Part shown: piece after piece, positions 33,901 to 45,599 of the stretch | How the letters are laid out: each line of letters opens with the position of its first letter | Position numbering within the stretch: the first letter of the stretch is position 1 | Origin: Cliona cf. orientalis | Lineage: Eukaryota > Porifera > Demospongiae > Clionaida > Clionaidae | Length of the DNA: 64,000 nucleotides | Assembly (NCBI GenBank): GCA_963930775.1 | Contig: OZ005694.1 | Coordinates: 682,001 to 746,000 of the forward strand | Reading direction: 5' to 3' | Translations under genes and position numbers: made by a program | The notes under the pieces: generated by a model | Seen by the model: only the letters and a program-made list of their open reading frames with translations | The model's database searches: none | What the model was told of the DNA's origin: nothing

Positions 33901-35230
33901 AGCAGTACAGTGTTGTAGTAGATACTGGGCTGCTGAGGTTTATACAGACTGTAAAATTTACGTAGTGTATTGTGTCGGTATAGTGAATGCTCAGATTGAC
34001 CTAACTGAGGTAAGTGCACTGAAATGGATTGTATGTGAGGTTAATGCCAGTGGCAGAGTGTGCATACCGTGCAGCAGTGTAGAAGAGCTCATCGTGGGAT
34101 AATTATGGCTGCTGAGGTCAATGCCAGTGGCAGAGTGCAGATACACTGTAGCCGTGTAGCCGAGCAACTTGTGGGCTATGGCTTAGATCAATGCCGGAGG
34201 CGGGGTGTACGTGCACTGTAGCAGCGTAGCAGAGCAATTTGTGGGCTATGGCTGCCAAGGTAAATGCCAGAGGCAGGGTGCACGTGTACTGTAGCAGCGT
34301 AGCAGAGCAATTTGTGGTCAATGCCAGAGGCAGGGTGCACGTGTACTGTAGCAGCGTAGCAGAGCAATTTGTGGGCTATGGCTGCCAAGGTCAATGCCAG
34401 AGGCAGGGTGCACGTGTACTGTAGCAGCGTAGCAGAGCATCTAGAGGGCTATGGCTGCTGAGGTCAATGTCAGTAGGCGAGTGCACGTACCCTGTAGCAG
34501 CATAGTAGAGCAATTAGTGGGCTATGAGGTTATTACCAGTGGCGGAGTGCATGTACACGCCTATACACTGTAGTAGTGTAACAGAGCAATTAGTTGGACT
34601 GTGGCTACTAACATCTTTCTTTTTGGCTGAATTAAAAGGGTATACTGGAGCAAGATAGCAGTATGTTTAAAGAACTATGACTGCTGAGGTCTATGCCAGC
34701 GGCAGGGTTACATGCATGAAGCTGTGCAGCAGTGTAATTAGTGAATTCAGGCTGATGAGGTTTATGCCGGCATCAGAGTTAGAGGAAGTGTACACTGTAA
34801 TGATTTAGCAATGCTATTAATGAGTTATGATTGTAACAGTTTATGCCAGCGGCAGCTTATAAATTGTTGTATTTATGAGTTGAGGCTTCCAGGGATTGTG
34901 CCAGTGGCAGAGTTAACGTGCATATAGCAGCATAGTAGAGTGGTTTGTGAACTATGACTGCTGAAATTGATGCCAGTGGCAGAGTGCACATACATTGTAG
35001 CAGCATGACAAACCAGTTAGTGGGATCTGGCTGTGCCGAGGTCAATGCCTGTAGCGGAGTGCACGTATGCTGTATGTACAATGTAGTGGCATAGCAGAGG
35101 AAGTAGTGAGGGCCATGGTAGCCATACCAGTGGTAGAGTGCAGATACGCTGTAGCAGCATCGCAGAGCAATATGACTGCTAAAGTTTATGTTAGTGGCAG
35201 GTTAAATTACACTAGCAGTGTCAATAAGTG
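33660..35230 (+). repeat. About 18-unit array, roughly 70-bp period, palindromic core
   Basis: Units share CTGCTGAGGT.AATGCCAG, then GGCAG.GTGCACGTACACTG, then TAGCAGCGTAGCAGAGCAAT. The most conserved part is the 11-base palindrome TGCCAG(T/C/A)GGCA. The units at 34,186-34,440 are nearly identical and those outside are diverged, the pattern of a satellite homogenised at its centre. No open frame runs through the array. Confidence 0.8.
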
Positions 35231-37401
35231 GACTATAGCAGCTGGGGGTTGTGACAGCAGAAGAGCTATAGCAATGCATGATTTACTGTGGATTACATCA
35301 TAATTATGTTAGCAGCAGAGTTAAACGTATTATTAGTACCTATCGGTACTGCTGTTTTCCCTAGTTGTATATGTACCGTCTTCTAACCAGAAATACATAG
35401 GTCCATGCATGATTACATGGGACAGGTAGTATGAAAGACTGTTTGCTGAAACCTGTGTACATGTTGTTGACATTTTAAACGATCTATTAAAACTCAGTTA
35501 GTACTGATGGGTACATCATCGGACAATTATGTCTGGTCTATGTTGACAGATCTTAGCTATTCGTTTTTGGGCTCCCTAGAGGTATGGGAGCGTATAATGA
35601 ACCAGTGCTAGCTGGTGAGAGTGAGATACTTACAAGTAGCGTGGTGCTGTTATAGCTTCATAGCTAGGTAGGAAAGGGTCTGTCATAGAGTCATCTTACT
35701 GTTATAGGAGTGGGACTGCTCAGTGTAATTTTTGAGTAACGCTGCATGTCTGCTTAATTCTGAATCCATGTCAGACATTTATATTTATGAGGGTTCTGAT
35801 TATTTTGTGCGCATGGGATGATGCTGACGAGAACCTATAAGCAAATGTGTTAACAGCTAATACAACAGATCTAGACATGTCTTGAAGGCCGATTTAACAT
35901 AAAATCAACTTCAGCATGTATGACCACATTGCATTGGGGCACATTATTGCATATGTGCAATGATGTTGGATAGATTAGATAACAGAGTGTGATTGGAGCA
36001 GGTCGCTGCATATGAAATGGAATATAATTCTGTAGAGCAGATCATAACGTGACCATATTAAAATGGAGCAGGATGTTGTACAAAATACTGTGGACTGCAG
36101 CCCGTGTGACCATGGTAAATGGAATAAATCACTGCACATGTGTGCAGTGATGTTACATGTAAATGTATAAGTCAAATCGAAGTAAAGTGGCCAACATTTG
36201 TCTAAATGTGGCCCCCGAACCCAGTGTGCATACTGTGATTTGCATGCTAGGAAGTGGGGGGATCATGGGTGACACAAGATTGTTTGGCTCGAAACAATAC
36301 ATGTTAGGGAATACTCCATATTTCTACACAATTAAGAACCTTCATGGTTGGAGGTCAAAGCCTCTGCTTGATTGGCTATTTCAACATGACGTTGATATAC
36401 ACCCGTGACCTCCTGATGTCATGAAATACAAGGACATGATAGTCTAAAAGTCTTGCGGACTCAGAATAGTTGTCCCTTACAAAGTGGACATGTGGGCATT
36501 TGATATTACAGAGTAATATGAACCCTCTGATTGAAGGTTTTGCATGTCCTATTGTGTAGTACTGCAATCGGGTCTGTTTGACCAGATGGTAATTGGTGAC
36601 TGGGAATTCTGTAGGACAACGGGCTACATGGCCATGAGGAGTATAAACAGGCAGCGGAAGTGGAATTAAATTCCTTGTGGAACCGGGACTGTAGATGCTG
36701 GGAGTACTAAAAATAGATGGCTTCCCGCATGTGAACCCGAGGCACTGAGTCTGAGTTGTGCATGCTGCCTAAAGATATGTACGTACCTGGTGCTGGCCAG
36801 GCTGTAAGTACAAAAAAGAGTGGCATATATATTCAGGTTTACAGTTTAGCCACTGCTTTGAATTTCAATCTAAAAGTATCTGTCATGGCCATGCATGCCG
36901 CCAGCGGACATCACAGGTTAATGAACTCTAATGATTAACTTACGGACCATTTGAGGAACAGAAAGGTACCGGTTGAATTGGTGATGTTGTAGTGTGTGTA
37001 ACACTCAGTACCGCATTGTCGTATTTTAATCCGGTTCAGCAAAGGTGGCTGTGACTGCATGGTCACCCCAAGTCGTGCACTGCGCTGTGAACGGGCCGTT
37101 CAGGATCTCCGCTGAAACGGGTCGTGACAAGCCGTTGGAGAATTTCTCATACTGTCGGACAGGGTGTCTGAGGTGTAACATGGACTATGCATGATCATGA
37201 ATTTAACTTCGGGAGGAAGGATCGTCTCCTGCATTGATCATGGCGGTAGCTTGTCTTATTAGGCTCTAGTCATGGCGTTGGCCGTTCGTAACTGTTCGGT
37301 GGCAAGGCGATTTAAAGATTTTTCCACTGCGATGTTCTTCTTGCTTGCAGGAGTTGTTGCGCAGTTAAAGTGTGCTTTATTTGGAATAATTGTATACTAG
37401 T

Positions 37402-37430
37402 GTGACGTATGCGCATGCGCCATACGTCAT
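37402..37430. repeat. Inverted repeat with CRE-like arms
   Basis: TGACGTATG and CATACGTCA form perfect 9-bp arms around CGCATGCGC, about 100 bp inside the right end of the 4.6-kb element. It may be a protein-binding or hairpin site; function unknown. Confidence 0.6.
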
Positions 37431-37709
37431 GGGCAAACGTGCTCTTTACGTCGGCCTGATGCTATTAACTATAGTTTATGCATGCATAAACTTCATTTAA
37501 AAACGTGTCAGTGGCCTGGGGATGAGGCTAGTAGTTTGGCACATAGAGTAGTGTACAATCTCAGCAACACCACAAGGATTTGTGGCACTACTAGCATACA
37601 GCAATTGAACTAGGATATGTCTGGACACAATGTCCACATAATTAAATTATGGAATTACAGTATACTATAAGTCGCCTACAAGCTAAATAGTGTGTATTTA
37701 TTAATGGTG

Positions 37710-38570
37710 AATGTGGTATGAACTATAGCTACTACACCATGTCTGCTATGAAATCAGAATTAATAGATAACCAAGAAATGGGGTGCTCTTATTCACATGC
37801 AGTAGTGCGACTAATAAACATTATAGCAAATGAATGCATTAGCTTACCTTCGAGCAAGGTCCAATGGAGTGTGGCCATAATATTTCTCCTTTACATTGAC
37901 ATCGCAGCTTGTCTTCGTTACCAAGTACTGTACAACATCCAGTTTCCCATTTCTAAAATGACATGAACAAACAGACACACACATAGTCACCGCAATGACA
38001 GCTTTAATTATCATAATAATATTATTACTATACTTCTGGGCATAATACTATTAAGGGTAGCCTACATACATGGCAAATGAAATGGTATGAATAAAAAGAC
38101 AATGACTGCTTTAATTATCATAATAATAATATACTTGCGGGCACAATACTATTAAGGGTAGCCTACTCGTGTATGTATTATGGTAAAAGGATATCAATAA
38201 TATAGTGAGTATGCAGTCAACATTCGATGGCTCAATCATAGAGATGAATTTGACACAGTTTGAAACAAACTGTCGGAAAAGTGAGTCCTTTGTAGAGACC
38301 AAAAGCTATTACTTCACTCCTAACCATTCTGCATCTTACTAATTAATAGATCATTATCACTACAACTCCCTTGCATGATTCCCCTGATATTAGTATTCCT
38401 ATTATTCCATTCCAGATTACCTCATGCACTGTTCAGTACTACAGTCCGTACCTTAAGCTGGAAGAGCTAGCCACCCTAATCTACTTGCATAATCCTGGAA
38501 TTATAATTATGCAAAACTGAGATGAGAATAATTGACTAATACATTTCACCAGCCGATTATTCGACACTTT
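37710..38570. repeat. Segmental duplication block around exon B (copy of 7.1-8.1 kb)
   Basis: Aligned in the same orientation with 7110-8110, including exon B itself and several hundred bases of intron on its upstream side. Confidence 0.75.
37848..37952 (-). CDS. Ankyrin-repeat exon B
   Basis: A 105-bp exon (1 base + 34 codons + 2 bases), with acceptor TCATGTCATTTTAG and donor CGAAG|GTAAGC. It encodes NGKLDVVQYLVTKTSCDVNV, a short lysine/tyrosine-containing loop and GHTPLDLAR: a complete ankyrin repeat one residue longer than exon B'. Splice phases match those of the exons on either side, so it can be joined between A (50.7 kb) and C (24.8 kb) without frame change. Confidence 0.85.
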
Positions 38571-39753
38571 ATCAGGTAGCTTCAACAACAAAGTTAATCA
38601 CTGTTCAATAAACTCAGGCAATCGTTACTAAAACTATGCTAGCTGGAACATGAGGATGTCGCATAAAAAAAGTCACCTAGTATCTGGCTTCACCATTGAT
38701 CTTGCCACGTGACAGAATTGCAATACAAATTGGTTCCCGATTAGTGCCAATTAGTGTATTATTGTATATAGTGTACACAGTGTATTGTAGCATGTGCAAC
38801 CAATATTGATCCATTGTAGTATTATCAGTAGGCTGCATGATCTACATGCAAGAGGGTCTGGTCACGGCTTCATCAAGCAAGGGTACTCAACAGTGCTGCG
38901 TATGATGATGTGACTGATCGTGTGAAGTAAAAAATAATCTGCATCACTATTCAGACAATGGGCTATAGCCTAGCTCAGTTATTTGCATGCCCATCAGGTT
39001 CCACACTCATATCGCTTAAATTGCAGAGAAATTGTCTAGGCTATAGCGCCACCTCTCCTGCGATGATTAATAGTTACCAACGATTGCATAATCAATAATC
39101 ATTACTAACTGTTTATGTTTGCACAAGACTACCACATCTTAGGACTTGAATGTTATGTAATGAACAGTAATACCTTAGCCTGTTTGTCACAAAGTGTGAA
39201 AATTTGATGGTTAACACTTCTTTAGCCTTACCTTTGTCTGTGCTAGGCCTTACTATTGTTGTGCACAGGGCCCCTGGGGCCTCCCTCCTCTAGAGTCGAG
39301 TTTTGTGCTTAGGTTTTACTAGTTTTGCTCAGTCTGTCTGTCAGTCTGTTTCTGCTGTTATTGAATGTTATTCTAAGTCAAGAACTTTGCTATTCTGTCA
39401 TTGTGACATTGCATGCACGCAGTGTAGTGGGTTGCAACCATAGCTAGCCAGTCTAGTCTCTATTAGCGCTGTTTCGATCGTCAATTGTCCTAGAAAGAAC
39501 GTAACACTAACCATCATTATATGGACTCTCAATTCTCTTACTGTTCATTTAAGTTTTGAGGGAAAAGAACCTTTACCCCTCACAAGTCATAATATACATT
39601 GAAATTTCTCCCACACGCAGAGTCAAGAAGACTCAAAGGATAATACTAACATACTGAATCAGAAGTATCCACTTCCCAACATCAACGACAATACGTGAAT
39701 GATAACAGACAAAGCAACTGTAGGGATGTAGAATGGATGTCACTGTCACTATA

Positions 39754-40241
39754 CCGTATAGCGGGAAACTTTGGCGAGGTTTTTAATTTGGCGATTTGGC
39801 GAATTTTGAAGAAAATCGCCAAATTAAAAACTCGCCAATATTTTTATGACGTAACGACTATGTGTGCGCATGCGCATGTGAACGAGAGCAGTGCGAATTC
39901 AGCAAAATTAGATTGCAACCTTGGTTTATAACAGAATCGTTTGTCAGGAATCAATGTCGCTGCTCAAGTTCTTTCAGGTTAAACATCTGATGCTACCTTC
40001 GTCATCAACATGTGCCTCGAACGCAACTGTCTCGATCTGACACGTCTCCAGCTGCTAGCTATATAGCTCGGTGAATGGAGCGGCCGGCCGGCCAGCGCTA
40101 GCTGATCCATGCATTACGTCAGTTTATCGCGTCATGCGCTTGCGCTCACAATTTGTCAAGTCGCCGAATTTAAAATTCGCCAATATCTTTAAGGGAGTGA
40201 TTCGCCAAATTTAATGCTCGCCAAATTAACCCGCTATACGG
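39754..40241. mobile_element. TA-flanked inverted-repeat element, CCGTATAGCGGG ends
   Basis: The ends CCGTATAGCGGG..ACTTTGGCGAG and its inverted copy lie between two TA dinucleotides. Subterminal TTGGCGA/TCGCCAA motifs repeat in both orientations. The 488-bp interior is CpG-rich (GGCCGGCCGGCCAGCGCTAGC) and non-coding. TA targets suggest a Tc1/mariner-like or similar family. Confidence 0.8.
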
Positions 40242-40859
40242 TATTTAAAATTTCTTGTTTATGTTTGGGAATCCAGTCCACTTTAGTTCCAGTGAAATAC
40301 ATCAACAATGAACACAATGAGAGCAGCTAAGTTGAATAGTTGATATCAGATGACTCAATCACAGTAATGTAATGTGGTGGTCAGTGCACACAGAGTAAAT
40401 ATATCATAGATTTAGAGATCATACTGTGAGATTATAGATAGAATCTGGCCAACTACAGCCTATACTCACACTGTTCATAGAAACAGCACAAAGATAGGGC
40501 TGGTGACATGTGAATATAATATTAAAGAAAATCCGTAACATTGATAGCTACGAGCTAGATCTTGTTACACCAATCCGGCATTAATTTCTCTCAATGAAAA
40601 ATAATAATGGCATTAGCATGATATAACAGTATGCTTGTCTATGAAAATGCTGATCATCACAGAGATTCGTAAGCTATACCACTTGCATATAAATCCCAAT
40701 ATTATTTTCCAAGTGAGATCCGCTATGAGAAGAATGAAATAAAATTTCATTTTCCAATAATAGCTAAAATATGAAGATCTCTTAATTTTCTATTTCTTTG
40801 ACCACACAGCACTATACATGCCAGAATAAAACAGAGTGATGAATATTTTCCAAGAGGAG

Positions 40860-43590
40860 AGTACCACAGCATAGGACGCCATGCTAAACAACCATATCTT
40901 ACAACAGACTGCTCAATGAAACCGGCCGGGCTGGGGAGAGAATGTTTAGTGGTGTAAAATTAATCACCCACTGTTGTCTTGTGCGACCACATAAGAGTGC
41001 ATGCACAAACATAATGGACCCTTGAGATCAAACAAACTACAAACAATAGGAATTAATGAGTGCTAATTATTCGATTGTTTGTGCATTTTACACACACACA
41101 CTATTATGTGTGAATACTGTACTTGGACTATCAACAGATAACTAAAGCAAATACAGCTGTTTGTACGTGTGAAACACATACGCACCACAATTTATCTCAT
41201 TTCCTAACACAGTATAGCTACAATATCAGCACATTTGAAGTCTCTATAGCACATGCACATATTCATGTAGTAGTCAAGGAGACACAACCAAAAATATATC
41301 TGGGTCACTAGGAGTAGGTTTTGCAATGAAATATTGCTATATATGTTGAAAACAAAAGTTATCTCTTAAATATGTGGCCCAGCCCATGTCAATTATCTAA
41401 ATAACTGCCTAAATGCTTGAACTAGAGTAGCAGCCAAAATTTAATTTTTGACAGAGAAGACTAAACTTGTCAGATACAGAAGCTTAAAATTAATGACCAT
41501 TATTTTAACCTAGAAAGAAATAAATGCCGAGTACTTTGTATCTAAGGAATAAACTAGAACTCTCTAGCGCTGTATATGCTCCAATACAAGCATGTGCTTC
41601 GATATCCTTCATGGCTCTTGAAAAAGGGCTTCAAACTGAAACCGGCATTAACTGTGGCATCAACACTAGTCATTACTTACACAAGGGCGTAGCTACCATT
41701 GAGGCAACCGAGGCAGCTGCCTCGGTCATCAATTCAGCCAGCTATATACTTAAATACACATACCAGAAGTGGGCGGGGCGCGAAATTTTCAGCGAGTGTG
41801 GAGCAATGATTGGAGAATCATTGTACCAAGTTTGAAGATTGTAGCTACTTCAGTCTTGAAGATATGCGCGATTTAAAACGAAAATTCGGCCTGCGCGCGA
41901 AATTACCCCTTTTCTCAGATCCTACCACAATTATCGAATGTTAATTTTAATTCGTTAAAATGAATACTCATTAAATGCACTATTTCTAAAATCCACTGAA
42001 ATTTGTACCTGCAAATAATCATAGCTCTAAGGTACATGCTATAGCTCTATGTTGTTGTAGCTACCTATCAATTTTGTTATCAATTTTATTTCATTCCCAA
42101 CTCTATACTCTCGATGGTACATAGCTGTAAGCACACAATAATTATCTACAGTCACAAATGCATATATTCGAATATAATAATGTCATCTATGCATAGAAAC
42201 ACTCTGACTGAGACTTTCAGTACAACAGGTATGGAGAAGGTAAACATAAGATCTACGAGGATGAATTGGTGCTAATTTACAAGACATTGTACTAGATTTA
42301 TAAGTTATACGGTTATGTCAGCTAGCTGTGGAGGAATTAACTCAAAACCAATCAGAGGAAAGAGAATAATGAATTAGATTAGATTTGCAGCGCTCAGTCC
42401 AGCCTCTCCTAACAATGGTACCCTTGGCTCCATGGTCAAGCCAATTAAGGCTACACTGATTATAACCAATAATAGTAAGAGCAGTAGTGAATCCTTATTA
42501 TAGTAACAGTTTGTATTAATAGTGATAGGCTGAGAAGCCCTTATAACAGATTTTAATGAACATGAAAGCAAAAAGAATAGGGACAGAATTGGTTCCCCAC
42601 ATAATAACATTAATATGCATGATGCTAATAATGAAGTATACTCTTCCATTGCATTGAAGGATAAGTGTAGGTCGTAGGTAGACTACCAAACTGTAAGCAA
42701 AAACTGATACCAAAAACATTTAAGTGGTTGGGCCACCATCGAGTGTGGACTAAGGCCTCAAAAAATCATTCGAGTCAACTTGAGCTGGGTCAGGAGAAGC
42801 ATCTACAGATAAGAAAAAGGCTAGAACAGACTAGAAGTCTATAACTAACTCTGTTGATTTCATGCTCATTAATTATTTGTGAAACAGTATCCATCAACCT
42901 TAAAACATTGCAAATAATTTCTAAACATTTCCAATTCCTCATTCCAATTACAAACTAACAGTTTACCCTGCGTACAACACTTCCAACCAATTTGATTCAG
43001 TATTTAGAGCTAGTTTTGTTCGTTGGCTCTCTCCTAAATATTCAATGAGATGTGAACACACTCGATTACATTGCGTGAACGTGAAATATAATCTCAGTAC
43101 TATGCTCATAATATTATGAGGTTTGGGTTTGGAGCTATGCATACAGTTATTGTGATTGCAGCACAACAGGATCATAGGAAAGAATCAAGGATTAAAACAA
43201 ACTGAAGCTTCATAGTGATATTAGGAAAGAGATGGTAGTACTAGACTAGGATGAGACAATCAGTTACCACAATATACCATATTATTATTAAAAACAAACA
43301 GTAACAAAAGCTGAAGGAAAAAGTAGGGATGACAGTGCCAAAACGATACAAACAAGAATTGTAGTGACAATCACTTACATCTCTACGCTTACCTTTTGAG
43401 TAGGTATATGGTGAGCAGGAACCAACCCCTCACAAATCAAACATAGAAATTTTTCCCATATACAGAGCCAAAAAGATTGAAAGGATAGCATCAACATACT
43501 GAATCAACATACTGAATCAGAAGTATCTGCTTTCCCATATGGGAGTCAACATCAATGACAATACGTACAAATTATAGAGAGTACATGTCG
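40860..43590. repeat. Duplicated intron blocks (copies of 21.4-22.3, 42-type and 15.2/20.4 kb)
   Basis: 40,860-41,480 matches 21,360-22,020; 41,500-41,690 matches 22,080-22,270; 42,060-42,370 matches 17,950-18,245; 42,470-43,200 matches 20,270-20,780. At about 41,683 an AAGGGCGTAGCTACCATTGA segment begins a roughly 250-bp CpG-rich block not seen in the partner. No exon found. Confidence 0.6.
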
Positions 43591-44114
43591 TTATCCCTGA
43601 ACTGTAAATGAAACAATGTGTAGTATATATTGCATACACTACTATCATCACAGAGCTGGGGTGAATTAAAGATCATTAACGTCCCATAACTATAAATGCC
43701 AGCCAGCCATCATTCCATACAACTTAAAATTATCAAAACACTGATAGTTACATCATAAACAATATTATCAAAACAAAGACATATTGCACCAGAAGGCAGT
43801 AGATCATGTATCATGATATACGTACAGGCAGTAGATAATATACAATGCTGTATTACGACCATAAACCAGGAAATTCACACAAATCTGGCACACTTTCATG
43901 GAAGTTGAGTAGAATGCACTTCCTATTGTAAATCGTGCCAAGCTTACACAAATAACTTATTCATGTGATTATTACGTGTGGGATTTACTATTCATACAGG
44001 ATGGTCTCAGCTCATATGATCATTAATTTTATGACAATAGCTGCTAGTGGTTGAAATTGCTATCTCACAGGAGCAAACCACACTTCCTTGCAATAGCATG
44101 ACATGCTTGTCTAT

Positions 44115-44366
44115 TGTTATGGGAAGCGCAGATATTATGACTGCTATCATCAGTTACCTATTCATTGTTAATCATTCACACATGCCAATGCACTAGTTGT
44201 GTCTGTGTGTCTGTCACCCCTTACAATTACTGGGCTCTATAAAAGCCCCTGACACGTATTCAGTTCAGTATAAGAGAGAAAGAAACATGATCTCAAAATT
44301 CTGCAACTGGCTAACTCTACGCAAGCCTAGCAATGCAAACCGAAACACTGGTGTCAGGAGTGGGAT
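44115..44366 (+). repeat. LTR and primer-binding site of a Gypsy-type element
   Basis: A plausible LTR starts TGTTATGGGAAGCGC (about 44,115), has a TATA-like CTATAAAAG at about 44,237, and ends ...CGAAACA at about 44,346. Three bases on, TGGTGTCAGGAGTGGGAT (44,349-44,366) complements the 3' end of a tRNA-Leu including CCA, the expected primer-binding site. The matching 3' LTR was not found. Confidence 0.6.
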
Positions 44367-44434
44367 AGCTACTGACTCAGGGCGGCATAACAAGCTGGTG
44401 ATGACAAACCACCTTGGGGGACGGCTGCACCCTA

Positions 44435-44945
44435 CAGTGAAGTAACAAAAGCTTATTGGATGCAGTGGGAAAGCCTTGAGTTGAAAGCAAAGATATCAAA
44501 GCCTATGTACTTCCAGACGGGGTTCAGCAAGGAAGATACGAGCCTCACTAAGCTAGTACAACATTGGAGCACCCATGGAGTGGCTGGCTATTGACATTCT
44601 CGGACTACTTCCGCAGAGCAAACAAGGCAACAAATACATCTTGATCGCAGCCAACTACTTCATCAAGTGGGTGAATCAGGAGGCAGTCACAGTGGCTGAA
44701 GTTTTAATTCGAGAATTCATCAGCAGATTCGAAGTTCCTCTGATCCTGCACTCTGACCAGGGACGGAACTTTGAGAGTGCTGTGTCTTCAGAGATGTGCT
44801 TTCAGAGATGTGCAAGCTGCGAGTCGATAAACAAGGACCACTCCCATCCACCCATAGTCTGACGGTATGGTGGAACGCTTTAACCGTACCCTTGAGGCTC
44901 AACTCTCAAAATTTGTTGAGGATCACCAATAAGACTGGGATCTCG
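44435..44945 (+). pseudogene. Gypsy pol fragment: integrase, degenerate
   Basis: Between 44,435 and 44,520 a frame resembles the segment that precedes the integrase in Gypsy polyproteins (AYWMQWESLELKAKI). From 44,575 an open stretch gives the integrase core with AIDILGLLP (first catalytic Asp) and LHSDQGRNFES (second Asp). After about 44,790 the frame breaks twice. A later piece, SDGMVERFNRTLEAQL, is the conserved end of the core and is followed by a stop. The zinc-binding N-terminus, the third catalytic residue and the earlier gag, protease and reverse transcriptase genes are missing. Clearly dead. Confidence 0.8.
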
Positions 44946-44949
44946 AGGA

Positions 44950-45270
44950 ATCTCTCGCAGGGGTGCTACTCGTGTTGTCACAGTGATATTCACTGGAATT
45001 CTTACAGCAACTCGATATGTCGATATCTTGAAGAATAATTTCCTTCCATTCTTGGAGGCTGCATATCCAGATGGCCACCAATATATGGGAGACGATGATC
45101 CCAAGCACACTAGTTGGTACACTCAGTGGTGGTATGAAAACAATGAGATCAATTGATAGAAAACACCAGCATCTAGCCCTGACCTTAACCCATTTGAGGG
45201 AATTCCTGCGCAATGAGTACAAACCTCCCAACCTATCTGTAGCAGATGTATAGGACATCTGAAAAAAGTA
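44950..45270 (+). pseudogene. Tc1/mariner transposase C-terminal fragment
   Basis: Starting abruptly after the Gypsy fragment, the frame reads ISRRGATRVV, then TGILTATRYVDILKNNFLPF, then GDDDPKHTSWYTQW. A stop follows, then SPDLNPFEG and a shifted LREFLRNEYKP and IGHLKKVIP. D-x-P-K-H-T and SPDLNP are the second catalytic Asp region and the DDE end region of Tc1-type transposases. There are at least two stops and one frameshift, and the N-terminal DNA-binding half is absent. It probably inserted into, or recombined with, the Gypsy remnant. Confidence 0.8.
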
Positions 45271-45599
45271 ATTCCCAATGTAGGACCATTTGGTTATTAA
45301 TTTTGTCCTTTTTTTTAATTTAGTTCTCAGTGTGTGTACATGTACGTTATCTACTTTATTGTGATTATTATTAGTGGTGGGTGGGGATCACTCGTGCTTT
45401 GAACAAGTGTTCTTTAGACATCTGTATTGGTATGAAAAATAGGATCATATATCAATTTGTTTAGGCCTTTATCACTTAGTTTGTTTAATGTGCCTAATCG
45501 GTACACCATAAGTATTCATGTTGTTTTAACCAGAGCTCTGAGTTAGTTTCATGGGTCGGTGCCAGCCTGGGCTAAGATTTGGAATCTAGTGTTCGGATA

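Larger units (their letters stand above)
32874..37532. mobile_element. 4.6-kb gene-less element with Academ-like ends and internal satellites
   Basis: Left terminal sequence occurs twice: AGCCTTGTCCCCAGGCCCTG at 32,874 and AGCCTTATCCCCAGGCCACT at 32,970. The second matches the right end (37,493-37,530, inverted) over about 37 bp with five mismatches, including the ACGTTTTTAA block. The consensus TAGCCTYRTSCCCAGGCC is shared with the helicase transposon at 25.6-31.3 kb. The paralogous intron near 6440-6450 reads through (CAGCAAAATTTGG), and AGTTT occurs on both sides here, consistent with a 5-bp duplication. There is no transposase; the interior is tandem repeats. Likely non-autonomous, possibly mobilised by the neighbour's enzymes (inference). 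Confidence 0.65.

Noticed and set aside
33255..35230. CRISPR-like array
   Set aside because: Units are directly tandem without unique spacers of fixed length, vary in sequence, and lie in eukaryotic DNA.
36163..36408. 81-codon open frame in the 4.6-kb gene-less element
   Set aside because: No recognisable motif, no splice partners, and surrounding sequence is repetitive.
44197..44445. 82-codon open frame starting in the LTR
   Set aside because: It crosses the LTR, primer-binding site and a deletion junction of the Gypsy remnant; not a gene.
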